Shown here piece by piece: positions 10,315 through 19,200 of a DNA stretch of 64,000 bases (position 1 is its first letter; every line of letters starts with the position of its first letter). The stretch comes from Gammaproteobacteria bacterium. Lineage in GTDB: Bacteria; Pseudomonadota; Gammaproteobacteria; HK1. The position numbers and the translations under genes are program-made. The stretch is taken from contig WLWT01000002.1 in NCBI GenBank assembly GCA_012103455.1, forward strand, positions 868,001 to 932,000, written 5' to 3'. The notes beneath the pieces were generated by a model, which saw only the letters and a program-made list of their open reading frames with translations, did not search any database and was not told where the DNA came from.

Positions 10315-11061
10315 TCACTGGCCTGTAGCATAGCCCCTCTCGCATTCAATCGGCGTCCGATATCCAAGTGCCGAATGTAGCCGCGCTTTGTTGTAAAAGT
10401 TTACGTACGAACAGATTGCTTTATGCCACTCGCGTTCGTTGCTGAATGTAGCGCGATGATACATTTCCCACTTCGGTGTCTTGTTCCAGCTTTCCATGGG
10501 CGCATTGTCATTCATTCGATTGGGACGATTGACACTGTGCAACATCGAACTGCACTTTAGCGCGCGACAATAGTCTTTCGCTAGAGACTCGATGCCGCGC
10601 TCACTATGAACGATGGTACCGGCATTAGGGGCACGCAAGCGGATAGCTTTCCTCAGCGCTCTCAAGGTCAGTTCCGCGGTGCGCTCCGTGCTCCTGTATC
10701 CTCCCAATATACGGCCAGAGTACCGGTCCATCACCATAGCAACATAGCGCCATTGCCGCCTGCCTCAAGATACCTCACATCGGTGACCCACACTCGGTCA
10801 GACCTGGTGACTTCGGGGGTTATCAACGTGACTGAAGAATCGTTTGAGTCCAGGCTTTCGCCGATACAGGGTTGAGGCACAGCCACGTATGCCGTTTTCA
10901 CGCATCAAACGCTCTACGCGGCGCCTTCCAACCGATTCGCCGTCCGTTGCCAGACACGCGTGTACACGTAGGTTTCCATCAGTGCCACGACTACGCTCGT
11001 GAACCTTTACCATCTTCTCATTGTTAGGTGGCCGGCCTTCGTGCTGCCGACAATCGTTCAA
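10315..11061 (-). pseudogene. IS3-family orfB remnant inserted in higA
   Basis: The minus strand carries VHERSRGTDGNLRVHACL and VGRRRVERLMRENGIRG, then after a stop and frameshift near 10740-10800 WVTDVRYLEAGG and VMDRYSGRILGGYRSTER. It ends with FYNKARLHSALGYRTPIECE. These are the N-terminal and DDE halves of an IS3 OrfB. Its 5' boundary meets the end of the higA remnant. Confidence 0.75.
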
Positions 11062-11339
11062 CTTTCAGCTCATTGCGGTGCTGCTCCGCTTGCCATAAAT
11101 CGAATGGAATCTGCTGGTTGAGCCAACTTTCAGCAGACGTATCGAGCGCGATGGAAAGACGAATTGCTAGCTCCGCGCTAATTCCGGCACGGCCATTCAC
11201 TATCATCATTCACTATCATAGATAGCGCCTTGCGGCTGACGCCCAATGCCTTGGCAGCCTCGGTTATCGTTAGCCCAAGAGGCTCCAGACACAGCGCCTT
11301 GAGTACTTCGCCCGGATGAGGCGGATCGTGCATCAACAT
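11024..11339 (-). pseudogene. HigA-family antitoxin, frameshifted by a tandem duplication
   Basis: The first part reads MLMHDPPHPGEVLKALC, then LTITEAAKALGVSRKALS, the HigA helix-turn-helix. After 11219 the frame is lost. It resumes as NGRAGISAELAIRLSIALD, then SAESWLNQQIPFDLWQAEQ. The cause is visible: a 13-base unit is tandemly duplicated at 11194-11206 and 11207-11219. Removing one copy restores a normal HigA of about 100 residues. Gene order (toxin first) is standard for higBA. Confidence 0.85.
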
Positions 11340-11354
11340 GATGTCACCTCAGTG

Positions 11355-11627
11355 CTAATCCTCGTAGTTCACAACCTCAGCGTGCTGCCCAACGAACCGA
11401 AACATGACTCGCCAGTTGCCACTGACTTTTACCGACCCAATGCCCACCCGAACTCCTGCGAGTTGATGAAGTGCCAGATCTGGCAGATTGATGTCCTCGG
11501 GTGCAACAGCGGTACTGAGCCGATCCAATATCAGACGCAGCCTTGAAGCGTGCTTGGCCTGAATGCCTGATTGGCTGCTCTTGAGGAAGAATCGCTCCAG
11601 CCCTTTGTGCGCGAAGCTACAAATTAT
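11355..11627 (-). pseudogene. HigB-family toxin lacking a standard start codon
   Basis: The frame HKGLERFFLKSSQSGIQAKH, then ARLRLILDRLSTAVAPEDIN, VKVSGNWRVMFRF and AEVVNYED is a complete HigB mRNA-interferase body. At the expected start position the codon is ATA (11625-11627). No ATG, GTG or TTG lies in frame before the upstream stop. I therefore call it a start-lost toxin, though ATA initiation at very low efficiency is conceivable. It sits directly upstream of the frameshifted antitoxin. Confidence 0.75.
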
Positions 11628-11679
11628 GCTCCACAGCGTATACCGTCACGTCTCGCGTTACCATTTCTTGCCACCTAAG

Positions 11680-11778
11680 GAGGCTGTAGAAAAATTTCAT
11701 TTTTCAAATTTCTGATCTAATAAAATCAATCAGTTACATAGTAGTAAACTAGTGGTTTTTGGATTTTTCTACCGCCTC
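11680..11778. repeat. 99-bp MITE (family C)
   Basis: Ends are GAGGCTGTAGAAAAAT and its near complement ATTTTTCTACCGCCTC. The interior is AT-rich. One end also occurs alone at 4713, and the right arm of the element is carried into the inverted duplication (to 23031), where the remaining part has been replaced by an IS3 end. No coding capacity. Confidence 0.65.
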
Positions 11779-11931
11779 AACGCGATAAACACCCGCGCGA
11801 TGCCATAACGATTGCGCTAGCCCACTAGCAAGATCATCACCCAACATACCACCACCGCTTGCGCTATGCTCTGGCGCTGACTTGAGAAAAACGCTGCTCC
11901 GCGCCAGCGCGCGGCACTGGGGGGACCGTCA

Positions 11932-12693
11932 ATGGCCCGCATTCGCATCACCCGGGACGGCCCGGTTACCACCGTCACCCTAACCCGGCCCGAGAAGCGC
12001 AACGCCCTGGATACGCAGATGCTGGACGCGCTCTACGAGTTTTGCACCACGCCGCCTGCGCCCACCGAGCGGGTGGTGGTGATACGCGCGGAAGGCCACG
12101 TCTTCTGTGCGGGTATAGACCTGGCCGAGCGCCAGCGGCAGGGCAACAGCGGGGACGACAGTCCCGTGGTCAAAGTGTTTCATTCCATCGAAGCCCATCC
12201 ACTGCCGTTTGTCTGCGTGGTACAGGGCGCGGCCATCGCCGGCGGCTGCGAGCTGGCTTTGCACTGCGACTTCGTGGTCGCCTCGACGCGGGCCCGCTTC
12301 GGCATGTCATTGGCGCAGATCGGCCTCGCCCCGACGTGGGCGTTGGCACAAAAGCTCCTGGAAGTGGCCGGACCGGTGATGACCCGGGAGATTTTGTTGC
12401 TGGGCGATCCGCTGCCGGCTACTAAGATGGCGGCACTCGGCATCATCGGGCGCGCCGTGGAGCCTGAAGACTTGGACGAGGCGGCCAACGAAGTGATCGC
12501 TCGTCTGAGCGAAAACGCACCGCTGTCGCTGCAAGCGATAAAAGCGCTGATCAACCGGGAGATGGCATTCCGCGACACCATCGAGCATGCGGACGTGGAC
12601 GCCCTGGTGCAGGCGGCCCGGCACAGCCACGACGCCAAGGAAGGGATCGCGGCGAAGCTCGCAAAACGCCAACCGAACTTTACCGGGCAATAG
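11932..12693 (+). CDS. Enoyl-CoA hydratase/isomerase family protein, copy 1
   Basis: This 253-residue crotonase-fold enzyme has the oxyanion-hole segments HVFCAGIDLAERQRQG and IAGGCELALHCDFVVAS, the region ARFGMSLAQIGLAPTW and a C-terminal EGIAAKLAKRQPNFTG typical of the family. It would hydrate or isomerise an enoyl-CoA thioester. The start is the ATG after GGGGGACC. It is nearly identical to the gene at 22054-22815 and leads a small operon with the GIY-YIG-like and acyl-CoA dehydrogenase genes. Because the dehydrogenase is truncated here, this copy is probably redundant. Confidence 0.88.
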   Translation: MARIRITRDGPVTTVTLTRPEKRNALDTQMLDALYEFCTTPPAPTERVVVIRAEGHVFCAGIDLAERQRQGNSGDDSPVVKVFHSIEAHPLPFVCVVQGAAIAGGCELALHCDFVVASTRARFGMSLAQIGLAPTWALAQKLLEVAGPVMTREILLLGDPLPATKMAALGIIGRAVEPEDLDEAANEVIARLSENAPLSLQAIKALINREMAFRDTIEHADVDALVQAARHSHDAKEGIAAKLAKRQPNFTGQ

Positions 12694-12726
12694 CACCGGA
12701 CAATAGCAACTGACAAGACACTCACG

Positions 12727-13062
12727 ATGGCCGTGCGCATGAGCAAACCCTGGCTCGCTCTTGACGAGGAGAACGTCAACCGCGTGACCTCCCATCTCGG
12801 GGTGTACCAACTGGCGGGGGACGATGAGGCGATCGTCTACATAGGCGTTGCGGGAGGCCGCAGCACCCACGGCCTCAAAGGCGAGTTAAGAGCCCATCTG
12901 GCCCACCCGGCCGGCGCCACCCGCTTTCGCTACGAAATCAACATGTCCTACCGCTCGCGGCACTTCGAATTACTGCAAGCTTATCGGCACGACCACGGGC
13001 GATTGCCGGCGGGCAACACCGATGTCGATGTTGAACGGCTTGGCCGGCTGAGGCCCAGCTAG
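12727..13062 (+). CDS. Small GIY-YIG-like protein, copy 1
   Basis: This 111-residue protein has a GVYQLA segment and then AIVYIGVAGGRS, resembling the paired strands of a GIY-YIG fold, followed by LKGELRAHL. The second half is basic (RFRYEINMSYRSRHFELLQAY). Homologues occur as short domains of unknown function beside acyl-CoA genes. I can name the fold resemblance only, and neither nuclease activity nor a metal site is evident. It lies 33 bases after the hydratase gene. Confidence 0.65.
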   Translation: MAVRMSKPWLALDEENVNRVTSHLGVYQLAGDDEAIVYIGVAGGRSTHGLKGELRAHLAHPAGATRFRYEINMSYRSRHFELLQAYRHDHGRLPAGNTDVDVERLGRLRPS

Positions 13063-13110
13063 ACGAAGCGCTCTTGTCCGTCCCGCAGCACCGCGAGGAG
13101 ATGCGCCACC

Positions 13111-13707
13111 ATGGATCTTAGCCTGACCGAAGAACAACGCATGATCGTTGATCTGGTGCAACGCTACGTGTGCGAGGAGATCACACCGCTGGAAGACAAG
13201 CTGGACCCGGACGCCGACGAGTTACCCAAAGAAGACTTTGACCGTTTGGTGGCTAAGACCCGGGCGATGGGTCTATACGGCCTGGACACGCCACCGGAAT
13301 ACGGCGGACCCGACATCGATCTGGTCACCCGCACGCTGATCGCCATGGAGTCCACGCAGCACCGCGCCGGACTCTACGTGCCCTGTTACAGCACCTTCGG
13401 CGGCGCCCGCCAAGCGCAATTATTCGAGGCCAGCGCGGCGCAAAAAGAGCGCTATCTCTACCCCATGCTGCGGGGCGAGAAGAAAGTGTTCTTCGGCTTG
13501 AGCGAACCTTCGGGCGGCAGCGATCCGGGCCGGGCCATTCAAACCCGGGCGGTACGCGACGGCGATGAGTGGGTCATCAATGGCTCGAAACTCTGGATAA
13601 GCGGCGCCGATCGGGCCGACTACGGCCTCTTATTCGCCCGCACTGGTGGGCCTGGACGGAACGGCGTCACCTGCTTCATCGTCGAGACGGCGTGGGAGGG
13701 ATTCAAC
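13111..13707 (+). pseudogene. Acyl-CoA dehydrogenase, 3'-truncated copy
   Basis: The first 199 codons are nearly identical to the complete gene at 20473-21636 (N-terminal helical domain and FAD/substrate segments FFGLSEPSGGSDPGRAIQTR, WVINGSKLWISGADRAD). At 13707 the sequence switches from the dehydrogenase (FN|VARI in the intact gene) into an ISKra4 transposase fragment. The frame runs on to 13821 through foreign sequence. The C-terminal catalytic glutamate domain is missing. Confidence 0.9.
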
Positions 13708-14365
13708 CCATTCAAATGGGGGCGACACCGGAATAGGGCAAGAAGAAGTTTTATGGTCGATTTGATCAAGAGTTATCGAAGGTCAAGGAGCGATATCCCA
13801 AGGCAAGCTATGTTGCCATAGCTGATGGAGCGAGAGGTAATGGGTCTTATCTGAGGTCTAGAACTGACCGACAGTGGGTGGATTTTTGGCATGCTGTGGG
13901 TTATTTGGGCCAAGCCGCCGATGCGCTATTTTCAGGCAAAAGACAGGGTGTTGCACGTAAGGAGTGGCTTGACCAAGCCTGTCATCGACTTAAAAGCCAA
14001 CCGGGTTCAGCGACCCGCTATACAATGAGCTAAAAGAGCACCTTGACAGTGGGTCGTTTAAAAAGACCGATAAAGAGCACTTATTGGCATCGGTCACTTA
14101 TTTTAAAAATAACCAATCCAAGATGCATTATTCTCGACCTCAGTCGGATAATTTACCGATTGGATCAGGTGTGACTGAAGCGGCTTGTAAAACATGGGTT
14201 AAGCAGCGCCTATGCAACTCAGGGATGCGCTGGAAGGAGGCAGGGGCTCAAACCGTTGTGTCATTGCGTGGGTTGACCCACACGGATGCTCGTTGGGATC
14301 AATGTTGGCGTAAGCTCGATCAATATGGGTTTGATTTAGCTGCTTAATTACATCATATTGAGAGC
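13708..14365 (+). pseudogene. ISKra4-family transposase 3' fragment
   Basis: It matches the second half of the element at 23541-26218, from the ATTCAAATGGGGG point to the right end TTGAGAGC, with several substitutions and a lost G near 14021. The C-terminal block GSGVTEAACKTWVKQRLCN with the catalytic glutamate remains in frame from 14084. Here the ACTTAAAAG target of the IS4 element is intact, giving the uninterrupted reference for the split copy. Confidence 0.85.
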
Positions 14366-14457
14366 GTACGTGCTTCAACTCCAAACTCGTCACGACTGCG
14401 CCGCAGGATTTGACCGAGGTCGCGTTTGGCGGGCGCAGAAATCCTAATCCGAGGTAT
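14366..14457 (-). pseudogene. ParE-family toxin 5' fragment, start lost
   Basis: The minus strand reads PRIRISAPAKRDLGQILRRS, the start of a ParE/RelE-fold toxin. It is cut by the ISKra4 fragment end at 14365. The codon where the initiator should be is ATA (14455-14457). It follows the parD remnant by about 20 bases, as in a parDE operon. Confidence 0.6.
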
Positions 14458-14477
14458 GCGGCACAGTTTCTGTGTGA

Positions 14478-14734
14478 TTACTCGCTTTCTATGCCGCTAA
14501 GAAAGTTATCGTCGAAGTCGTATACGTCGCCAACTGCGGCTGCTCTTTCAGCATCATCCAGAGCAGACTGCAATGCGTTTCGTTTAGCTTTTCGAGATCA
14601 AGTTTTTCGCGTTGCTCAACCAGCCGTAGTCCCTCGCGAAGCACCTCGCTGGCGTTTTAGTAGCGGCCGGATTGCACGAGATCATCCACAAAATTCGTCT
14701 GATGTTCGGTCAACACTACGTTGCGGGTTGGCAT
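14478..14734 (-). pseudogene. ParD-family antitoxin with internal stop and frameshift
   Basis: MPTRNVVLTEHQTNFVDDL, then VQSGRY-stop-NASEVLREGLRL, is a ribbon-helix-helix ParD. The stop is TAA where relatives carry CAA (Gln). Later the frame shifts, after which LQSALDDAERAAAVGDVYDF resumes to SGIESE-stop. The whole parDE unit is therefore dead. Confidence 0.75.
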
Positions 14735-14884
14735 CTTGATCGTCCTTTGGAATGACGTTCGGCGAAGTTAGGAAATAGTGGCAGATTTATGCCAATGCGT
14801 TGCCAGAAACCTCGCTCGCTACGGCGATTGGCCATAGCGAGCGAGAGGCGGATTTTCAGGGATTGGCTAACGCTTCGAGGGTTG

Positions 14885-15760
14885 CTACAAACCCAAGCGA
14901 TCTAATGTGGCCCCATCGAGCTTGCCGGTCGAATCAATACCACGATCACGCTGAAATTTAGCGATGGCATCGCGTGTGCGGTTACCCCATAAGCCATCGA
15001 CCGGACCCGGCCTATAACCAAGGCTGATCAACTGCTCTTGCACTACGCGCACGATTTCGCGGGCCCAGCCATTAGTGGAACCCGGTGAGCCGGCTTGCCG
15101 TGGAAAACGCGAGAAACCGGAAAACCGGGGACCACGCGCCGTGAACTGAATGGTGGCGTTGGCGCGGCCCGTGACGAATTCTCCATGCACGGTCCTAAAG
15201 CGGGCGCCAGCGCGGGGGAAGCGCCAGGTGACGCCAATAGCTGTCGGTGAAGGGAACGGACTCGTGGTTCTCTCCGCCACGAACGGTACGGCGCTGCGGG
15301 CGCTCACATAGACCACGCCATCAGCGATCTTCTCTATGTCGATGGTGATCGCATCGCGTAGCTTGACCCACCGTTCGCCGAAGAGGTACTTGAGTTCGAA
15401 GGGGCAGGCCCTAAAGCCCATGACCGCCACCGTCTGGTCAGCTTCGCTACTAAAGGCCGCCGCCGCGTCTTGGAACGCAAGCGGGCAGGTGTACTGGCTG
15501 GTGCTCACAGCGGCGCTGATGGCCCTCAATTGGGCCACTTCACCATCGAAAAGTAACGGTTTGTAGTCGGCTAACTGCTCGATGGGCGGTGGCGTATCCA
15601 AAAACACCAAAGCGCCATAGTCATAGTTGACGCGCGCGGCGAACGCGCCCGCTGGCAATCCAACGAGTGACATAAGCAAAGCGCGCAGCGCCCGGTTGAA
15701 CAGCGCTTGCGCCAATAAGGCCGATAAACGCATCGAGAGTCGTCCAGCTCGCTCACGCAA
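14885..15760 (-). CDS. Exported protein with C-terminal peptidoglycan-binding domain
   Basis: The 291-residue product starts with a basic, then hydrophobic segment (ALRALLMSLVGLPAGAFAA) that looks like a signal peptide. Residues 30-225 are not recognised. The last 60 residues form a PG_binding_1 domain: LISLGYRPGPVDGLWGNRT, then RDAIAKFQRDRGIDSTGK and LDRLGL. An internal start at MRLSALLAQA would give a more usual signal length. Probably periplasmic and attached to cell wall. No operon partner is evident. Confidence 0.75.
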   Translation of the reverse strand: MRERAGRLSMRLSALLAQALFNRALRALLMSLVGLPAGAFAARVNYDYGALVFLDTPPPIEQLADYKPLLFDGEVAQLRAISAAVSTSQYTCPLAFQDAAAAFSSEADQTVAVMGFRACPFELKYLFGERWVKLRDAITIDIEKIADGVVYVSARSAVPFVAERTTSPFPSPTAIGVTWRFPRAGARFRTVHGEFVTGRANATIQFTARGPRFSGFSRFPRQAGSPGSTNGWAREIVRVVQEQLISLGYRPGPVDGLWGNRTRDAIAKFQRDRGIDSTGKLDGATLDRLGL

Positions 15761-15969
15761 CCCAAAAGCAAAGATCCATTATCAAGATTAGCTGGCCTTG
15801 GGCTCAATTCAACCATGAGTGGAGGATTGTTCCTAGAATCTTCACCAGTTGGCCATTGCCCGGCGAGTATTCGTCATGCTTTGCCCGAGTGATCCACGCA
15901 CGGCACAACGGCTGGCATCGCTGTTTCTGGGCTAGCATAGGCCGCGCTTGACCTCCGCTCGGGAAGTCC

Positions 15970-16339
15970 GTGAACGAAGCAGATTGGCTGACTCACTACA
16001 GCCGCGGCGGTTTGTTGCAGGCCCTCGGAGAGGGCCTCGTCAAGATGGGCAAAAATCCGTACTCCGCCACGCTAGAGGACTTTGCGCCCGCCGATGAGTT
16101 TCATACTTGGCGGCAGGCCAGCGAGTGAGGGCTTCTTCGCCGCTTTTATGCGCCAGGCCGCACGGGTGTTACGCCCCGGCGCTTGCTTTGGTGTCTATGC
16201 CGTCATGCGCACCGAGGCAGGGGATCTCGGGTTGCATTGGGTGATGGGTTCCACGGCGCCGCAGAAGATCCACAACGCGGTTGCGGCCATCGCCGCAGGC
16301 GTCATTGCGCCGGCCGAGCTGATAGTGGCGAAGGATTGA
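15970..16339 (+). pseudogene. Class I methyltransferase with its core deleted
   Basis: A GTG start opens NEADWLTHYSRGGLLQALG, then SATLEDFAPADEFHTWRQAS-stop, the N-terminal helix of SAM-dependent methyltransferases of the DLxPVDEFHxGG type. A frameshift follows at DEFH/ILGGRPAS. The sequence then jumps directly to FFAAFMRQAARVLRPGACFG and VYAVMRTEAGDLG, which normally lies some 80-100 residues later. The SAM-binding glycine motif is absent. The 370 bp left cannot encode an active enzyme. Confidence 0.7.
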
Positions 16340-16342
16340 GGT

Positions 16343-17074
16343 TTGTCCCAGCGCTCTCAACCGCTTATCAGTAAAGCTTCCAAGTCGATGTTCGTACCAG
16401 GTTGCGTTGAGGGACTGGAGGTGCGCGCCATACCCCTCGCCGAAGCCACGGATGGCCACTTTGAACTGCTGTTGTCGCGGGCGCGCCAGCCCTTGACAGC
16501 GCCGGTAGCACAGGTTGGTCACACCGCCGCCCGCCTCTATTATGTTCTGAACGGTGAGATTGAATTCGATACCGGCGAACGCGGTGTGCAGACACTGATA
16601 CCCGGCGATTGCGTTTACCTGCCCGCCGGGCGAGTTGGGGGCGGTCTGTACAGGGCCACGGATTCGGTACTACTCGAGTTCTGGGCGCGCCAGCCACCCG
16701 CTGATGGGCTTGGCGGTGAGCATACGGTCAGCGTGGTGCGGGCGGCCGAGACGGGCTACACGGCACATTCACTACGCCCGTGGCTGCGGCGGCGCGATCT
16801 CGGCGTGGCCGAGGCCAGCCGCGGTTGGTTACACGTGGGTTTGTCCGTCTGCGCGCAGCCCTACCCCGGACCTGCCGGCCCACACTGGCACAGCTTCGCT
16901 CTACACGTCATGATGATCGTGCAAGGCTTTTGCCAGATCGAATATGCACACCTGGGAGCGGTTACTTTGATCCCTGGTGACTGCGTTTACCAACCAGCAG
17001 GCGTTGAACACGATGTCGTGATGCGTTCTGATGACTGCGAGATCCTAGAGATCATCGCTCCCCACCCCGATTGA
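16343..17074 (+). CDS. Two-domain cupin protein
   Basis: This 243-residue bicupin has two copies of the cupin barrel, each ending in a matching motif: LIPGDCVYLPAG near residues 86-97 and LIPGDCVYQPAGVEHDV near 212-228. The second carries HWHSFALHVMMIVQG with the metal-ligand histidines. The first domain has lost most ligands (GRVGGG replaces the usual histidine). A TTG start gives this length, with GAGG just upstream. An ATG at 16388 is the alternative. It is followed by the LLM gene and may be cotranscribed. Function unknown (small-molecule binding or dioxygenase-like). Confidence 0.7.
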   Translation: MSQRSQPLISKASKSMFVPGCVEGLEVRAIPLAEATDGHFELLLSRARQPLTAPVAQVGHTAARLYYVLNGEIEFDTGERGVQTLIPGDCVYLPAGRVGGGLYRATDSVLLEFWARQPPADGLGGEHTVSVVRAAETGYTAHSLRPWLRRRDLGVAEASRGWLHVGLSVCAQPYPGPAGPHWHSFALHVMMIVQGFCQIEYAHLGAVTLIPGDCVYQPAGVEHDVVMRSDDCEILEIIAPHPD

Positions 17075-17125
17075 GAGCCCTATTGAGGTAAGGCGCCACT
17101 GAGGTAGACAGAGAGGTAGACAGAT

Positions 17126-18034
17126 ATGAGATTTAGTTACTGGCCCTTAGCCGTGCAGCCCGTCGATGATGTGCTAGCCCTAGCCAAACATGCGCAGGAG
17201 AGCGGATGGCACGGGATCTGGGTGGCCGACCACTTTATGCCCAATGCGAAAGACGTCAGCACCCCCGTCCACGAGGCGTGGTCGTTGATAACCCTGCTGG
17301 CGGCTCAAGTCCCCGGCGTGCGTATAGGTCCACTGGTGCTGGGCAACACCTATCGCCACCCCGCCGTGGTCGCCAACATGGCGGTGACGGTCGATCACAT
17401 CAGCGGTGGCCGGCTAGTGTTGGGCCTAGGTGCTGGTTGGCAGGAGAATGAGCACACCGCTTACGGCTTGCCGTTCTACACCGTCGGCGAACGCTTGCGC
17501 CGGCTGGACGAAGCCTGTGTACTCATCCGCTCACTCTTGACGCGCAGTCGTACTCACTTCGATGGCCGCTATTACCAGCTGACCGGTGCGCCCTGCGAAC
17601 CCAAGCCGGGCGCGGGCGGTATTCCTATTCTCATCGGCGGCGGCGGCGAAAAAGTAACCTTGCGTATCGTTGCCGAACGGGCGGATGAGTGGAATGTTTG
17701 GGCCGACGTTGCAACCTTCCGCCACAAAGCCGCCGTGCTCGAGCGGCATTGCGAAGCGCTAGGCCGCGATCCCGCCAGCATTCAGCGCAGCACCGTGGCG
17801 CTGGTCTATTTGACAGACGACGCGTGCAAGTTGCGCCGGCTCACCTCCGAGCCGCAGCCGCGGCAAACCATCGCCGGCAATGTGGAGCAACTGCGCGAGA
17901 CCCTGGCCGCCTACGCCGAGGCGGGCGTAGACGAGTTTATTTTCCCTGAGTTCAATCTGCCGCTAGGCGCCGTACCGGAGAAGTTGGATCTCATGGATCG
18001 GTTTATCGAGGAGGTGGCCAAGGGCTTTAGATAG
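17126..18034 (+). CDS. LLM-class flavin-dependent oxidoreductase
   Basis: This 302-residue TIM-barrel oxidoreductase is of the luciferase-like/F420-dependent class. Recognisable blocks are SGWHGIWVADHFMPN, GVRIGPLVLGNTYRHPAVVA, ISGGRLVLGLGAGWQENEH, YGLPFYTVGERLRRLDEAC and IPILIGGGGEKVTLRIVAER. It would oxidise or monooxygenate an organic substrate using reduced flavin or F420. GAGGTAGACAGAT precedes the ATG. The 3' flank is a set of short repeats into which an IS5 element inserted. Confidence 0.88.
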   Translation: MRFSYWPLAVQPVDDVLALAKHAQESGWHGIWVADHFMPNAKDVSTPVHEAWSLITLLAAQVPGVRIGPLVLGNTYRHPAVVANMAVTVDHISGGRLVLGLGAGWQENEHTAYGLPFYTVGERLRRLDEACVLIRSLLTRSRTHFDGRYYQLTGAPCEPKPGAGGIPILIGGGGEKVTLRIVAERADEWNVWADVATFRHKAAVLERHCEALGRDPASIQRSTVALVYLTDDACKLRRLTSEPQPRQTIAGNVEQLRETLAAYAEAGVDEFIFPEFNLPLGAVPEKLDLMDRFIEEVAKGFR

Positions 18035-18055
18035 GCCAACCTTTAAATAGACCAA

Positions 18056-18831
18056 CTAGGGCCTGTTAACACTATTCAACGCCTGCACGATAAGGGCGAA
18101 GTGGATAAAAAACATAAAAACAACATCCAGTTTGTCGAAGCGTGTAAAGATTCGACGAAATCCTTTCAGCCGTCGAAACAATCTCTCTACTTCATTTCGC
18201 TTTTTATACAGCTCCTTGTCGTATTTCCAAGGCCTTAGCCGATTGCTTTTCGGTGGCACAACGGGCTCCATCCCCAAATCGACTATCAACTGCCGGGTCT
18301 CATCGCCTTCGTAGGCCTTGTCCATGATGACTTGAGTCCCGTCCCAGCCATTGTTTTCAAAGGATTTCAATAATTCCCGGCCTGCTGGCGCATCCCCGAC
18401 GTGGCCCGGGGATAGGGAAAAGGTCACTGCTGTTGTGGCATTTGCTGCAACCCTATGAATCTTCGTTGTCCACCCGGCTCGGGACTTACCCATCGACTGT
18501 GGACCGTTTTTTTTAACGCGCCAGTCCCATCCGGGTGAACTTTGACCGCTGTACTGTCCAAAGATACTTGCTCCACTTGTATGTTGATGACATCGTTTTC
18601 CTGTAGTGCAGCAAATACGCTATCGAGTACACCATTTTTCGCCCAGCGATTGGCACGAGTATAAATGCTGTGCCAATGGCCGAACTTTTTCGGCAAACCT
18701 CGCCACTTGCAACCGTGCTCAGCGACATACAAAATGGCATTCAACACCAATAAATTGGGTATTTTGACGTTACCTCTTTGAACAAGAAGGAGTTTTTGGA
18801 TAATTTTAAATTGTGATGTGGTGATTTTCAT
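18056..18831 (-). pseudogene. IS5-family transposase, frameshifted in an A-run
   Basis: Starts MKITTSQFKIIQKLLLVQRG and reads in frame to GTGALKK. There the plus strand has 8 T where the intact copy at 43369-44145 has 9. The DDE half continues in another frame (MGKSRAGWTTKIHRVAANAT, then GWDGTQVIMDKAYEGD, RNEVERLFRRLKGFRR). Either a mutated copy or one that depends on slippage at the run. The TAG stop is made by the last base pairs of the element plus the flanking TAG. Confidence 0.88.
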
Positions 18832-18866
18832 ACGCGAAGTCTATCATAATTAGTGTTAACAGGCCC
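18059..18866 (-). mobile_element. IS5-family element, 808-bp copy
   Basis: Ends GGGCCTGTTAACACTA and its complement, flanked by TA on both sides in a CTAG context. It is nearly identical to 43372-44180 but one base shorter, in the A-run of the transposase. It inserted among short TAGATAGACCAACT repeats downstream of the LLM gene. Confidence 0.92.
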
Positions 18867-18899
18867 TAGATAGACCAACTTAGATAGACCAACTTTTAG
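18867..18899. repeat. Short tandem repeat TAGATAGACCAACT
   Basis: Two complete units lie directly after the IS5 element. Related units (ATAGGCCAAC, AATAGACCAACT) lie just before it at 18031-18058, so the IS split a small repeat patch between convergent genes. Confidence 0.6.
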
Positions 18900-18909
18900 A
18901 TGAGAACTC

Positions 18910-19200
18910 TTAAATCCCTGCCACGATAAACGCATTACCGATCGACGCGGCCAACCGCAGGCCGACGATGGCTTGATACTCATCGGAGTCATACCAGGCT
19001 TTCGCCTGCTCGACACTCGGGAATTCCAAGACTACCGCTCGCGGCAGAGGCGCATTGCCTTCGATGGTCTCCAACGCGCCGCCCCGCACCAGATAGCGGC
19101 CCCCGAATTTCTCCACCACCGCTGGCACCACGGCTTTGTATTTTTCATAATCTTCCATGTTGGTGATATCGATGTTGCCGATGAAATAACCTTTTGCCAT
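18910..19200 (-). CDS. DUF1330 family protein
   Basis: This 96-residue protein is of the DUF1330 dimeric alpha-beta barrel type: KGYFIGNIDITNMEDYEKYK, FGGRYLVRGGALETIEG, then PRAVVLEFPSVEQAKAWYDS and DEYQAI. These segments define the family, whose biochemical role is unknown. Its ATG overlaps the stop of the upstream CoA transferase by one base, so it is translationally coupled to the acyl-CoA operon. Confidence 0.9.
   Translation of the reverse strand: MAKGYFIGNIDITNMEDYEKYKAVVPAVVEKFGGRYLVRGGALETIEGNAPLPRAVVLEFPSVEQAKAWYDSDEYQAIVGLRLAASIGNAFIVAGI

Larger units (their letters stand above)
11717..13707. repeat. Inverted duplication, left copy (truncated acyl-CoA locus)
   Basis: This stretch of 1991 bp matches the complement of 21040-23031 over enoyl-CoA hydratase, GIY-YIG-like protein and the first 199 codons of acyl-CoA dehydrogenase, with only scattered substitutions. 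It ends in ATTCAAC at 13707, where an ISKra4 fragment begins. The other end lies inside the family C MITE. Confidence 0.9.

Noticed and set aside
7669..11061. Many plus- and minus-strand frames as separate hypothetical genes
   Set aside because: Each matches part of IS3 or IS66 proteins in order or is a shadow of one, so they are remnants and not genes.
12180..12870. Antisense frames over the enoyl-CoA hydratase genes
   Set aside because: Serine/arginine-rich shadow of a high-GC gene, repeated in both copies of the duplication only because the gene itself is.
18031..18899. TAGATAGACCAACT repeats as a CRISPR-like array
   Set aside because: Only a few short adjacent units, no spacers of regular size and no cas genes. 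An IS5 element sits between them.
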